From positions 62,001 to 126,000 of the forward strand of contig NW_019029007.1 in the NCBI RefSeq assembly GCF_002105155.1: a stretch of 64,000 nucleotides of DNA, given 5' to 3'. Below are positions 1-12,482 of this stretch, in pieces; within the stretch, counting starts at the first letter, position 1, and every line of letters begins with the position of its first letter. Under the pieces are notes generated by a model, which saw nothing but the letters and a program-made list of their open reading frames with translations, was not told the DNA's origin and searched no databases. Both the position numbers and the translations under genes were made by a program. Source of the stretch: Lobosporangium transversale. Taxonomy: Eukaryota; Mortierellomycota; Mortierellomycetes; Mortierellales; Mortierellaceae.

Positions 1-2692
1 TGTTGAACGAAGTGGCAAGAGCCCAGCAAGTCGACTAGGCCTTCTGGTGACCGTCGTATGAGCATTAATATGTGCTCCGCCATCATCTTGATGATGATGA
101 CTTTGTTGTTGCTGTTGTTGGATATGTGCTTCCGCACGTCGTTGGGTCATAAATTGGAAAGGAACGGGACTGTTAGGCGTTTCTACCAAATGAAAGTGAT
201 AATTATAAAAAAAGTAACGGAAAGAAAAAAAAAAAAAATTAACGATCAATATATTATATTATCTTCAAACGGAATAGCGACAGCAAAGGTTTAACTAACT
301 CACCAGTGGAGGTAGCCGTCGCTTTAAAACCTCTGCAGTCTTCATTCTGTTATCTTCTACCGTTTTTGAAGAACCCTCATTCGTTGTTCCTAGACCCGGT
401 GTAGCTCGAGGTTGAAACATGATATGGCGCCGCCTGAGGATCTCATCTGTAGCAAATTTAAACGGAATTGGCTGCGTCAAAGGACGACGAGAAAACGACG
501 GGCCGTGAAGACGGCTCCCAGCTGTTGCTCTTGTGGATTGGCCATCCAAGAGCTGGTCATCTGGTTGTTCAAAGATGGCTTTCGATGAAAGACTCTCCAC
601 TGGACTAGGCCCTTCATAAACTCTGCTTACTCTACCCTCGTAATTTGATCCGTTATCAATATCGGCTATCGCATCCAGATTTGGTTGGCTGGCAGCTTCG
701 GACCGGAATTGGGTAGCTATCTCAGTATTAATTGATCTAGCATCACTAGTACTAGTAGGAACATTATTCAAGTCAGCGTACTCCTGACCTGTAGACTGGG
801 TTTGTGAGCTAGTGTTTACTGCGCTTAATGATGCCTCTGGCTTTTTGAGCGTGGCAATGTTGTTATTACGCAGTTGCGGTCTTATTGGTCCTGTCCTTTT
901 AAAGTGGTCAACAACGGGGCTATTAACTTTAGCTCTGAATGTGGTCTTGGGTTCAAAAAAAGGGCTCCTAGCTGGCCCGGATTCCTCCATAGCCCGAGAT
1001 TTACCGTGCATTTTGCTGAAAACTGGAGACACAGGCACAGTGAGAGGCCTTTTTTGAATTCTCGGGACCCCTAAATCCCCTGCACTCATAAAGACTTTTG
1101 GATCTAGACCTCTGGCGCGGAATCCAGACATGCGACTGGAACGTAACATCGCTCGTTCGTTGATTGTTGGAGGGGTATATGGTGCTGGTTTGCGCATTGT
1201 GCTTGCTCGTAACGAAAGGAGAGGGGAAGTACTATTGTTATCAACCCCCGGTCCAGTGGGTGTCGTGCTCTAGAGTTGCAGCATCAAAGTACTGTCAGTG
1301 ATCCTTGCAACCTACATGCTACAGTTCGATCATAAATTCCAGGCAATCTGTACTTACCGGCGCTCTTAGGTCAAGCATTACTGTGTCTCTTGTGAGCCCG
1401 TTCTCCTGCTTAGTGATCTCTGTCGCCTCAGGAGCGTCTTTCTTTGTTCGGATCTGTTTTTCTTCGAGGTTAGGTCTCGATACTAAATCCTCCATGTTAT
1501 TTTCAATAGAGTCTGGATCACCTGGAATATTGGGTATAAAAGATTTTGATGCTGACGGTGCCGTATCCTTGCGGAGCGGTGGTAGTGGATCTGTTCGCAA
1601 CATGAAAGCTCTGTTTGGTTTTGCAGAATTCCGTTGCGACGCATCTTTTTGTTGCCAAGTATGTAATTGAGATTGTTCTAAATCCTCGGCATCTGTTGCT
1701 GTCAGTAGATCTATGAGAGATGGTACACCCTCGCTCGTTGCTGCCACTCGGTTAATCTTCCTGATGGCATTTTGTGGCGAAACAGCGGCACTTTGCATTA
1801 TGGATTTCCTTGCAAAGTCCAAAGCACTAACGCCATACGGTTTTTTCTGGGGTGGGACCTCATCTACTATACCAACATCTGACTCTTCACAGTAGCTTTG
1901 ATTCCCATAGTTGTCCATTTGTTGCACGAATTGTGGAGAATCAGTCTTAGGTGACTCGTTTAAAGTCGAAGAAGGATGGTTGAAACTAGTCGATGCCGTA
2001 ACTAAAAGATTTTCGCTGTCTTTTGAGACAGAGCTGTTTGTTAAAGCTCCATTGCTCTGTGACGACGATGATGCCGATGTTCCAGCCATTGGAAACAACC
2101 TTGACTTGAAAGGCGAGCCTGTGTTAGTATTTGTTGGTAATACTCTGGTTAGGACGAGTCCACACGATGACTGAGTTGGTTTTCTTTCTGGAGAACGCGT
2201 TCGGATATTCGGTCGTAAATCAAATATGCTTGATGTGGCTTTTTCCTGAGGGCTGATACCTGAGAATAAAGTAGCTGCACCATGTCTGAGTGATTTCGGC
2301 GGTGCAGGTGGATTCCAAAAGGCGTCTTCACTCGAATTAGTTGTATGAGCACTCCTATGGTCACTTCTTGTTGTCCCCGTAGCAGCTTTCACGGTGGCTG
2401 AAGGTCGGGTTTTGCTTAATGGTATTACTGTATTGATGTCACGCGTGGTTGCATCAGAGAGTATGGATAATGCACGTCGCGACTGTCGCGACAGCTTCAA
2501 GTCCTGCTCTGTCTCTTCACGTATAAAAGATGTTGACATATAGCTCATTGGGTGTATTGATGTCATACGGGCTCCTGTGAATGACCCAACTGAGGTAATA
2601 TCTCTGTGCGTCGCTGAAGCAGATGCTGATGCCCTAGTTGCAGCTGAAGACTTTCGAATGTTTAATTCATATTTCCCTGGAGCCCGATGCAT
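1..2692 (-). CDS. TPX2-like microtubule-associated protein (3' end beyond the window)
   Basis: Probably a spindle/microtubule-binding protein. Exon 1 (2692-1358) encodes about 445 Ser/Thr-rich, disordered residues and ends in frame at a GTAAGT donor. The 88-nt intron 1357-1270 ends CTCTAG and exon 2 resumes in phase at 1269. Exon 2 runs to about 298-304, where GTGAGT/GTTAGT sites lie. A third open segment, about 182 to 1, continues off the window; this last junction is not fixed. The family call rests on short motifs spaced along exons 2-3: RPLTVPVSPVF (about residue 520), PFKFATDEILRRR (about 713) and PFQFMTQRRAE. These resemble the Lys/Arg-rich TPX2 repeats (K-P-x-P-F-x-F-x-T-x-x-R-A/R). 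The start is the ATG after an A-run. Unlike most neighbours, about 2.3 kb of coding sequence shows no frame break. Family moderately sure, exact orthologue unknown. Confidence 0.5.
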
Positions 2693-3901
2693 TTAGGAAT
2701 GCAAATATAAAAAAAAAAAAAAAGCGGAATCAAAGTCCAATGCAAAAGACAAAGGAATAAACGGAACTATAGAGTTTACTTCATGTGTCACATGGTTCAA
2801 ATTTTATTAAAGTTATGACGCTTTTTACGTATTTTCGGTGGCTGTAAGGAGAACACTTCAAAAGCAGGGATTCTGGCTGTGCTACTTCAACATGCTAGCA
2901 AAAGACTACTGTTGCTGATGCGGTTTGCTATTACATCCTTGCTAAATTAGCATCTCACGGTTCTCATCGGTCAGAGTGATATCTTTTCGTGTTTGCGACC
3001 CTCTATCTGGCTCTTGGCGCACCAGACATCAAAACTAGCTGTTTTCGCTTAGACAATTAGAGCAAAATGCCCACGGCAACGGCTTGGAAGCACGGGGTCT
3101 CGTGTAACTGATTGCCGAGGTAGACATAGAAATAACACGTTTATATTTTTGGCAAAAACTCTGGCTGAACAGCGGAAAGAGTGGTTTATTGAAACAGGTT
3201 CTTAACCCAGTCAACGTGTCCTTTGAGGGTGGAACATTGACCATTTGGAGCCATTCGTTGAAAATCAGTCTTAAAATAAAAATCCTACTGCTTCTACAGT
3301 ATTTGCAAAGTAAATAAGGGGCTTCAGAGCCACCGTTTACGGAAAAATTCGTTGATTGCGCGTCAGCTCGTAGAGTGAAATGTATCACCCCCTTGGAATG
3401 AAGTAGTGCCAGTGAGCTCTGTCAGAGTTGACAAAAAAAAAGTGACCTCCTGTGGAAAGAGATGAGTGCAAAGTGCTCTTCACACTCAAAGTCAAGAAAG
3501 CATCTCAAATGTCTATGTATTATTATACCCAACAAACACTTTCTTAAACAGATCGATGCATGAGACCCAGACTAAATGGATGGATGTACCTATATCCTGG
3601 ATGGTTGCTCTGCTCCATCTGTTTACCTCTCTGTTTGCCTTTGTCTGCCTCCTTGATCAATAAAGATCTCTGCAAAAAAAAAAAAAAAAAAAAAAAAAAC
3701 ACTTTTTTTCATTTGACAATGAGCACTAGCCATCCCGATAGTATATGATTTTGTTGTGTGTGTTGTTGCAACAGGATTCTATTTAAAAGCAGCAACTTTC
3801 TATTCCCCATTCCTCAATTCAACCTCGCTTTCTTCCCTTCATACCCTTCTCTCATTTTTACTTTACCGCCCTTTCATATTCATTTGTCAATTTATTTTTG
3901 T

Positions 3902-3928
3902 AATTGTATCAATTGTATCAATTGTATC
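3902..3928 (+). repeat. 9-bp tandem repeat, 3 copies
   Basis: The unit aattgtatc is repeated three times head to tail in the upstream region of kelch 1. It is a simple minisatellite with no evident function. Confidence 0.9.
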
Positions 3929-3970
3929 CCTTCAAACTAATACATTATAGCCACGCGTTTTATAATATAC

Positions 3971-4002
3971 ACAAGCACACAAGCACACAAGCACACAAGC
4001 AC
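3971..4002 (+). repeat. 8-bp tandem repeat, 4 copies
   Basis: The unit acaagcac is repeated four times without error, ending 23 nt before the ATG at 4026. It would lie in the 5' untranslated leader of kelch gene 1. Confidence 0.9.
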
Positions 4003-4025
4003 ATCTTTACAGAGTTAGTAGCAAC

Positions 4026-5720
4026 ATGCGGCACACATCCTTCTTGACACTCGCTTCCCTATCCTTTACAAAACATTATCTGCACACAGGGTCAGATTAT
4101 AGGAAATACACCAGTTCCCGTCAATGGCGCCGCATTCGTTCGTTCAAGAACAAAACTTTATGTACAAGGGGGTGTCGTCAGCCTTAATGGGAATACAGTC
4201 GCACAGCAAAATCAATTGTTTGCCCTCGACCTTGCCACTGCCTGGGATGCTGCTAGCCCAACCTGGATTGGGTTGAAACAAGGTCCTACTCAAGCAATGC
4301 ACACAGCTGCCATTTCTACGGACGAGAACACTCTGGTCACGTTCCGAGCCACCTCCTCAGCTTCGGGCTCGGCTCTCTCGTACAGGTACCATATTCTCAG
4401 CAATTCTTGGGATCAATCTGTAGTCAAGGTTCAAAACCCTACTAAAGAGGGCGTTCGTGCCGTTCAAGATCCTGTTTCTGGTCTCGTCTATCTAGCGGGA
4501 GGATATCAGAGCGATGATTCACAGATGTACGTCTACAACATCGACACAGACACCATGACCATGCTCTCCATGCCTAGTAATTATATGGTAGACAGACTGT
4601 TTTATGCAGGCGTTTACCTCAAAAGCCGTAGAAGCATCATCTACTTTGGCGGAACGGCAAACAACAACCAATCCAGTCAGAATGTGATTTCCGAGTTCAC
4701 ACCGAGTAATGGAGGCTGGCTAACCCTCGTAAGTGCTGAGATCCCATACCATTTCCTACGTCTCATGCCTTTACGACGCAAATGAGCTTTTTCTCAGGCT
4801 TTACACTTTTTGTATTTGAAATTTTTCATAGAATACCAGCGGTCAAAGTCCACCACACAGGGTAGACCATTGTATGGCTGCAAGTAAGTTACAGAAGGAG
4901 ACATACCTCACAAGGCTTCTTTATAGCAGCATTTTCATTTTTATTTTATTTATTTATTTATTTTTATCTTCGTTAGGCGACGATAGCAGTAAGGTGGTTG
5001 TATTCGGCGGTCGATTCGATAATGGTACGTTTGCCAGAGACCTTTGGATCTTGGATGTTTCCTCTCTCACATGGACACAGGGAGATCCTTGGTTTGAGCC
5101 CAGAACTGCAACTACATGTACTGTCGCTGGTTCAATATTCTTAGCATGGGGTGGGAATAACGGTCAGCGGACCGTAGACGGTACCATCGTCCTTTACGAT
5201 CTGAACAGTGGTCAGTACATCTCATCCTACACCCCTCCATCTTACTACGCCAATGGTGCTACTAATAATGGGTACGGCGGGTCTGCTGGATTACCAAACG
5301 ACAGCCCCAATCACGTCCGAAGGAAACGGAAGCAATGGTAATTCTTCATCAAACCCCATGGATGATCATAAGACAACATTATCGCTAATGGTGATTGGCG
5401 GTATCATTGGAACGGTCCTCTTGATTGCTTGTGTGACTCTGGTGAGTGTATTCGTCCGGAGACATCACCAAAAAATCGAGCGCCAGTGCATCAGTTATGC
5501 CGCCACATCTGCTCTAAAGGGCCCCCACAAAGCTACACCGGATCGACATTCTAGCGCCAATAACTTGGGATCCGTCACTGCTGCAAATAGAAGCAACTTA
5601 CCTCGTGATGGGCTCTCATTCGATAAAGAGAAGTTTGCGGCTGGTGGAATCCAAAACCACATAACGCCAGAACTTTCTCCAGCAGCAGCAAGGTCATCAC
5701 TCAACTTGGTACCACGATAA
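4026..5720 (+). CDS. Kelch-repeat type I membrane protein 1 (frame-broken)
   Basis: Secreted kelch beta-propeller ectodomain, one membrane helix and a short cytoplasmic tail; ligand unknown. Exon 1 is 4026-4728 (GTAAGT donor), exon 2 is 4832-4883 and exon 3 is 4977-5720. Both introns join in phase (CTC|AAT; A|GC). Kelch hallmarks are KLYVQGG near the start, LVYLAGGYQ, SIIYFGG and VVVFGGRFDNGTFARDLW. The membrane helix is LSLMVIGGIIGTVLLIACV, followed by basic residues. Two frame breaks occur. The ATG-encoded signal-like start (MRHTSFLTLASL) is out of frame with the ectodomain and changes frame near 4090-4110. The frame changes again near 5290, after GGSAGLPN, before the membrane helix. Its nearest relatives in the window are the genes at 7894 and 16534. 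The family is clear; start uncertain because of the break. Confidence 0.8.
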
Positions 5721-7893
5721 AAGAAAAAAGAAAAAAGAAAAAGGAAAGAAAGAAAGAAAAAGGAAAGAAAAGAGGAGGAGGGAGAAGGAAGGAGAAGTAA
5801 TTGGATGGTGGAAGATAATTAACTCGAATGCCTAAGCATAGTCCCTGCAGGCGTTTCTTACTTAAGCGTACGTTCAAGAGGCTCTATGATGCATATTGAC
5901 CAGAAAAACAGAAAAAAAAAAAAAAAGGGAGAGAAAACACAAAAAGGATGCTCCAAGAGATTTGGCCTTCAGGAAAAAAAAGGGGGGAATGAAACATGTA
6001 TAAAAGCAGAGTTTGATTACATAAACGAAGAGGAAGATAATACAGAAATGCTAAAGAGAGAGAGAGAAGAAGAAAGAGAGAGACAAATAAAAGAAAAAAA
6101 AAAGAGGAGTGAAGGTGTATTTCAAGCAAGAAGTAGACAAGAGCAAGAAACGTTACAGGACCGATCATGAACCATCAAGGCTAATTTACAAATCTGGTTT
6201 GCAATGATTTTCAATTTATTTGCATTTGTATTTGTTTATTTTGCGTATGAAGGATACAAAGCATGTTTCATGAACGCGTTGGGAAGACTCCTCATGTCAC
6301 CGACCTTCAGCTGTAAACAAAATCCATGCAAATTATATAACAGATATATATTTTTTTCTTCCTCTTTCTCATTTATTAACTATGCTTCCCTGCAATCCAT
6401 CCTTCTCTTTTGCAATCTTTCGGCGCTGTTTAAGTACTTATACCGTAAAACTGCTCAAAACCAAAAGTTTTTATGATATGCATGTAATAGCCTCGAGCAT
6501 CACCCATGCTTTTTTTTTTTTCTCTCCTTTTTCCCTTTTGAAAAATGTTATATTATGAATCTTTTCTGAGGCAAGAAAGCTGGCTATCGTGCCCCTCCAC
6601 GAGCTACGTCTCATTTTCGCTCTATCAAACAAGTCTCAAGACCAAGTCTTTTTTTTTTATTTTTTTGGTTGCTTTCATACTACTCTGTCTTCCACGCCAA
6701 TACTTTCTACCTTTCAAGTTTTCTCCATTTTACTCTTGATCATCGACATAACCCTCAGTCCAGAAAGCAGTCAAATGGGGGTCGCTGTATGATTGCGATC
6801 TCCTGCAAGGATTGTTAGAGAAAGGGATATTAGTAACCATTGTGATGCAATGTGTAAGACGTTAAAATGTCTCGTAATGCCACCAGAGCATCTGTGATCA
6901 GAAACATTTTTATTGCTGCCTACTTTTACCAAGAAAGAAAGAAAGAAAACAAAAGAAAGAAAGAAGCAGGAGAGAAAGAAAGAAAGAGAGCATCTCTTTG
7001 CAAGCAACGCTTCTGTTATTTGATACTGCACCGGATTGTCATTTAATTTACCAATTTACCAATTTACCACAGCACCAGAACTCCTTGCTGGATCAGGCAC
7101 CACGTGCAACAAAAAGGCTGTGCAAACTTTGTGTACTCAAAATCCCCGCTACTGGTCGAGCTCTAAGTTAGAATGAGAGCGTCAAATCTTACAACTTAAT
7201 TTTTTATATTCAGTTTGTAGACAGGTTTTATTTTACACAAGCAAACTCGCCTGCAATCAAGATGGCAACATTTATATAATGTATACATGTCTAATAAAAA
7301 TACCAGGCCTTGCAGCTAAACAGATGCAAGATCTTATAAAACGGATTGAATTCATGAAAAAGAATGGGCTTTTATTTGTTTTCCCCCTTCTGTGGTGAAA
7401 GATATTTTCCGTTGAGAGCAATGAAAACGAAAGAACCAAAAGAATGTTAGTTTTCCTGTTTTTCAACAGACGAGGGCAAGGGGACAAACTTTCTCTCTCC
7501 TAAGGATTTTTTTCCTCTTTTTTTTTCCTTTCCTTTCCTTCTTTCCACTCTTCCTTCCTTCCACTCTACCCTCTTTCCTTCCTTTCGCTCTTCCTTTCTT
7601 CCTCCCTTCCGCTCTTTCCTTTGCCATACTTCCGCTACTCAATCCCTCTTTCTGCCTCTCTTCTTCTTTCAGTCTCTGTGCAGTCGCCTGTGAATCTATA
7701 TCATTCCTCTATCAGTCTTCACGCCTTCATTCCCCACCATCCGTGGCAACCATACAATTATTTATACTACGACACTCACCCCACATACGCAGATACACGC
7801 GCCCATCAACTTGTCTGCAATCCACGGATTCTCTTTTTTGTCCCTTCCCTTGCTTCACCGCATCGACATAAACCTTTTAAAAAAAAAATATTG
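5721..7893. other. Intergenic region between kelch genes 1 and 2
   Basis: No gene supported. The region opens with a purine (GA) rich tract (5722-5800), has more A/GA-rich low complexity at 5905-6110 and GAAA repeats at 6940-7000, then turns pyrimidine-rich (7480-7625) on approach to kelch 2. Open frames through the GA tracts are products of low complexity. Confidence 0.6.
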
Positions 7894-9690
7894 ATGATGG
7901 CTGTTTTGAGCACCATCATATCGTCATCACGAGCCAAATCAACTACAAGGACAACTACAGCATGTCTCTTCCTCCTGCTCTCGCTCTCTTCCTACATCAC
8001 TAGTCCTGCTGCCGCTCAATATTATACGCCCACTACTACATGGGGTGGTGTATCGACCTTTATAGAAGGTCAAAGGTTTATTATCCAAGGCGGTAGCAAT
8101 GGCACGTACGCAATTCCGCAGACCTTTGAAATCGACCTCTCAACTCCTTGGGATACTTCCAATGTACCCTACAGACGTCTCGCGGATGGTCCTAGTGATT
8201 ATAAACATTCTGCAGCACAGCTCAAAGGCGGGCAGGGCTGGTTCGTACTTGCAAGTGGCGTTGGATACCAATACGATATCTCTCTCAACAACTGGAAAAC
8301 TATAGGTGGCTCCATTTATCTCAGCAAGGTACGCGGCATTGGTGGTGTCACAGATCCATCCACGGGCCTTGTATATATTCCAAATGGGTATATGCCAACA
8401 ATGTCACACAGATGGCACAATACGACATTGCCGCGAATACGCTTAAGGGTGTTCCCATGCATCTTCGCCTGGCTACAATGTCACCTACGGTGTTGCTTGG
8501 AGCGAACAGCTGAAGAAGATTGTTGTTTTTGGCGGGTCCCCTATGGGGACCAATAATGTCATAATGATATGTACACCTGGGATGCTATTAATTTATGGCA
8601 AGACATCCCGGCCAAAGGCACTGTGCCTTCTCCACGTCGATCCCCATGCATGGTCTCAGCCTATGGAGGTGCCAAGATGATCCTCTTTGGTGGGCTCACA
8701 GAGCAATCTAACTCAGTTCTAAGCGATATTTACATTCTGGATACTGCAACCATGACATGGACAAAGGGCACGGATGCAGGTCTCCTGAGTGCGCGTGCAG
8801 AGACTCACTGTGCAGTGAGCAACGATTTTGTTTATTTCCTGGGGTGGTGTGGCGTCAACACAATCATTAGTTCCAACCTGACTATCATTTACAACATCAA
8901 AAATAATGTCTGGCAGTCTAAATATTCACCCACAGCTGAAGCTGACCCCTCTGCTCCTTCCGGGGGAATCAAACCCACTTCTGGGACTGGAAATTCTACA
9001 AATCCCACAAATCCCGAAAATCCTGGAAAGTCTTCCAACATGGGTGGCATCATCGGTGGTGTTGTTGGAGGATTGGCCGTTATTGCACTCGTCATTGGAT
9101 TCTTTGTATATAGAAAACCGACAACAAGCGGAGAAGGCCAAGGTTCCGGTATCTACATCCACACCCAACAGCCAACCAATGGTGGAATGACAGGAGTAGG
9201 AGCTGCAGAAGGAGCCACATCATACCCCCCAGTAAATCCTGCGTGGCAGAACCAGCACCCACAGCCTCAGCCTCAACCTCAACCTATCGTCTATTCTCAG
9301 GCACCATATACACCATATCAGCCACCTGTTATCCATGACTACCAGCAGCCGTCGCAGATTCAACCACAAATCTTCCAGCCCCAATCACCACCAAGCCAAC
9401 AACATCAACAAGTTTATGAGAACGCATATCAACAGCAGAACACCTATGTCCCCCCTTCTTCAGGTACTGCGCCTGTGTACAGCCCTCAACCAGAGATGTA
9501 CCAGCAGCCTACGGTCTATCAACCTGTAGGCAGCCCAGTCACGAATGTCTCGCCGCCATTTGAGCATCAACAATACCAACAGCAAAAGCCTGAAACACCC
9601 CCAGCCCTTTCCCGACCTCCACAGAATCCTCAATATATGACACCAGACAGCTATATGGATGGTCCTCGTCGAAACCCCCAAGGCATATAA
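7894..9690 (+). CDS. Kelch-repeat type I membrane protein 2 (intronless, frame-broken)
   Basis: Paralogue of the genes at 4026 and 16534. The first ATG (7894; a second follows at once) opens a signal peptide with core ACLFLLLSLSSYI ending PAAAQ. The ectodomain follows with FIIQGG, GLVYIPNGY, KIVVFGG and KMILFGG. The membrane helix (about 9040-9110) is GGIIGGVVGGLAVIALVIGF. A long Pro/Gln/Tyr-rich cytoplasmic tail follows. There are no introns: at the two positions where its paralogues are split (after W-x-x-L/M, and before the FGG strand) the coding sequence is continuous. Three breaks, near 8394, 8472 and 8560, move the frame twice and then return it to the original. The last is mended by one A in ATAATG. 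The family is clear. Confidence 0.82.
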
Positions 9691-9936
9691 TAGGGTTCAT
9701 GAAAGCAGTTGTTCTTTACCATCAGAAGCAATGAGACATTATAACCTTTTCATGCATATTAAACCCTGGGTCGCACATAATAATGAAATTAATAATAATA
9801 ACAATAATAATAAAATAAAAAAGTAGAAATAAAGCAAATTGGGTGAGTCATGTTGGATTAATCCTTTATGTATAATGCAAGGTATCGATAATGTTTTTTT
9901 TTTTTTTTTTTTTTTTGTATATATATGTGATAACGG
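9691..9936. terminator. Convergent 3' region with poly(A)-signal-like elements
   Basis: Kelch 2 (+) and the S41 gene (-) converge here. AAT/AATAAA-like repeats at 9778-9835 suit cleavage and polyadenylation of kelch 2, and an A/T homopolymer lies at about 9895-9916. The assignment rests on position and composition only. Confidence 0.4.
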
Positions 9937-12482
9937 CTAGTGTTGTTCAATGGATGGATCATCGCCTGTCTGCCCATCTTGTTTCCAGTGGTTATTGGCC
10001 ACTATTTCCCAGAGGACTTCGTGATATCGAGCCGTGATGGGGTATAATCTATATGGAAATCCGCTTTGAAAAGCTTTGGATTATATTCTATTGGCATTGA
10101 TTCCCCTTCCTGATAGAACTCAAGGATCGGGACTCGAAAGATGCCTTTATACCGCATCCGTTTCATCGGTGGATCCACTCCTAGGTTCTCAAAGTCGTCC
10201 AAGAGTGAATCTAATCCATAGACCGACGCCCCTGGGAACGAAAACAAGGACAGCTCCTCACCCTGTCGACCCCCTACAGCGTACGATTTGACCCCATGTG
10301 TATTCTTTAACCGGTTCAAACTCATCCCGCAAGCCGATCCACAGGACCCATCTGTCATGACCACGATTCGTTGAGCATCATGCTGCCAAGGCATACCCAT
10401 CTCGAAAGCCCCTAAATTATGGTTCATCAGGACCAATGGCGAATAGCTTGTCCGATGCCGTGATCGTCGGATCAATCGATCCTGTAAAAAAGAAATTTGT
10501 CGTGAAATCCTGTCGTGTGACAGGGTCTGAGTACGCAGCTGGATCATGATAGCCATTATACTCTGCATTCACCAAACCACTTGTGACAAGGCTTTTACGC
10601 TCATGGGTGTTCGGAGATCTGATTGATAGACTGAGGTTATGTTGTCTAATGGGAACATCCAATCCACCAGATCATATGCAAATGTCACATAGCCTCCCCC
10701 ATTTGCCGTCAGATCCAGGATTACATTCTGAACTCCAGCATTATATAATAGACCAAACCCTTGCTCCATGATACTGGTCTCTGTTTTTAAATTAACCGAG
10801 TGTGTCGGGATCACTACAACGCCAATCTCGGGTCTCTTCAATAGTTGATAAAAGGCAGTTGAGGTACCATTGTAAACCAGCCGAACGGCCGGGCTAGGTA
10901 ATGGCTGTTGTCGCTTATGGATCCTTTGTATTGGATGGATCGTCTGATGGTTTAGTGGCTCGATTGCTGCCTGAATAGACTCTTGCAGATCAATGTTATG
11001 GCTCTTGACTTTGCCCTCCTTCTTTTTCTTTTTCTCAGTATCCCTTTGTTGAGGTCCATCATCGCTGTAGATTGTTCATCAGCTGTCTGCCCCTTTTTCG
11101 TCTCCGGTGTTGATTTTCCGTATTCTGTGGGTCTGTATCTTTGTAACAATTCTGTGTCAGAAATGATTCTGTACTGTCGAATTCATTCCAGTAATCAGGC
11201 GATAAATATCCCATTTAACATCCATATGATGTTCCTGTCCTTCCGGAAACTCTGGAGAGGTTGGGCATTTGATTTGATAGACCACTTTTTCATGTTCTGG
11301 TAAAGTGGCCCTTGTTGAGAACGATCCCGTAGAGAGTATATAGTCCTTTTTGTCTGTATCGAATGTATATGAAGCCAAAGCCTTGTTTAATCGAACACCT
11401 CGATCCTTTGAGATCGAAGAGTTGATATCGGCCCAATCCTGGATGGCATCAATGGCGTTTTTGCCATCGATCGTGACTACTTCGCAATCTCAAGATTGCT
11501 GAAAGTTTTATCTTGCAATATCCTTATAGTCTTTGGAAAAATGGCAGGAAGGAGAAGTGGGAGAGGAAATTAGTGGATACAAGGGCGATACTAGCAAGTG
11601 ATGGCAAGTTAATTAATATGATTGGTATCATCATGGTCAAAATTGATATAAAAAGTTGTCCTGAACGTTATCAATGACAGGGGCATAAAGCTCAAACGGT
11701 TGAATAAGAGATAATGCGATAGCATTGTGCTAAAATTAAAAAAAAAGCGGTTTGGTCAGCTTTTTCTTCAAGGAAAAAAAAAGGGGGAGAGGAGGACATT
11801 TAACAATAAAAAAAAAAAAGGAATTATGGTTTTTTTTTTTTTTTTTTTACCCATATAGTTGGCATGAGCATCATTGAGACTGCTTACGAGTAGATCCACT
11901 TCCTTATGGAACTCGAAATCGCTGTTGAATTGGCGTTTAGATAAGAGATCAAGGCTCTTGGTCATATCCACTGGTGGAGTTGTGAAGGGCTTTTCTAGGT
12001 TATCAAGTGTAGCAGAGTCGATGAAGATGTAATAGTCCGAAACAGAGTATAGAGGGTTGAAAGGACATCGTCGGCAAGCGTTGCATTGTAAGGCACATGT
12101 TCATAACATCGTTTGACATGTTCAAATGTGATGTTCGGCTCAAGAAGTTCCCCAAGCGTCGCACAAGGGTCCTCTTCCACCGGCTCTTGTTCTTTTTCTT
12201 CCTCTTCTTTGGGTGGCAAGTCTGGTGGAGGCATAGGATTGTCCTGTCTATTGTATAGGAGATGCTTGACTGTTGGAGAGACTTGCGGACAACTGGCGCA
12301 GCAGAGACATATCCTGAGGTGTGTCCATCCAATTTCAATCCAATGTCATGAATGCTATTGCTGTTAGTGTTTGTGAAAGAGATGGTAAAGAGGGCCGAGG
12401 CTGCGGCGAGTGAACAGATGATCCGAGTGCCCAGCTTAAGGCCCCCTTGAGGCGTAGAGTTGCCTTGACATCTGGTAGTCAT
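9937..12482 (-). CDS. Peptidase S41 family protein (secreted; frame-broken)
   Basis: Serine peptidase of the fungal S41 (tail-specific/CPAF-like) type. The start ATG at 12482 opens MTTRCQGN followed by a hydrophobic segment (IICSLAAASALFTISF), a signal peptide or anchor. In order come an acidic linker, CATLGELLEPNITFEH, HVPYNATLADDVL, then VDLLVSSLNDAHANYM at an exon end. After an intron come IQPFELYAPVID and VVTIDGKNAIDAIQDWADI. The protease core follows: VILDLTANGGGYV, then the nucleophile region VVMTDGSCGSACG, whose Ser lies in GSCGSAC. The true C-terminus (HEVLWEIVANNHWKQDG...) is reached only after a last frame change near 10030, giving a stop at 9937-9939. Further breaks lie near 12250, 12040, 10580 and 10440. 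The family call is firm; exon limits are approximate. Confidence 0.82.

Larger units (their letters stand above)
2693..4025. other. Intergenic region between two divergent genes
   Basis: No convincing gene. This is the shared upstream region of the TPX2-like gene (-) and the first kelch gene (+). It holds an A-run at 2708-2722, a longer A-run at about 3675-3700, an AATAAA-like element near 3659 and pyrimidine-rich stretches at 3780-3890 just upstream of kelch 1. Open frames of 60-117 codons here have no recognisable composition or motif. Confidence 0.6.

Noticed and set aside
3035-3388. 117-codon minus-strand frame upstream of the TPX2-like gene
   Set aside because: No motif, no acceptor or donor logic, and composition like the surrounding spacer.
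5886-6170. Two overlapping 94-codon frames, one on each strand
   Set aside because: Both come from a GA-rich tract and give charged or hydrophobic low complexity only.
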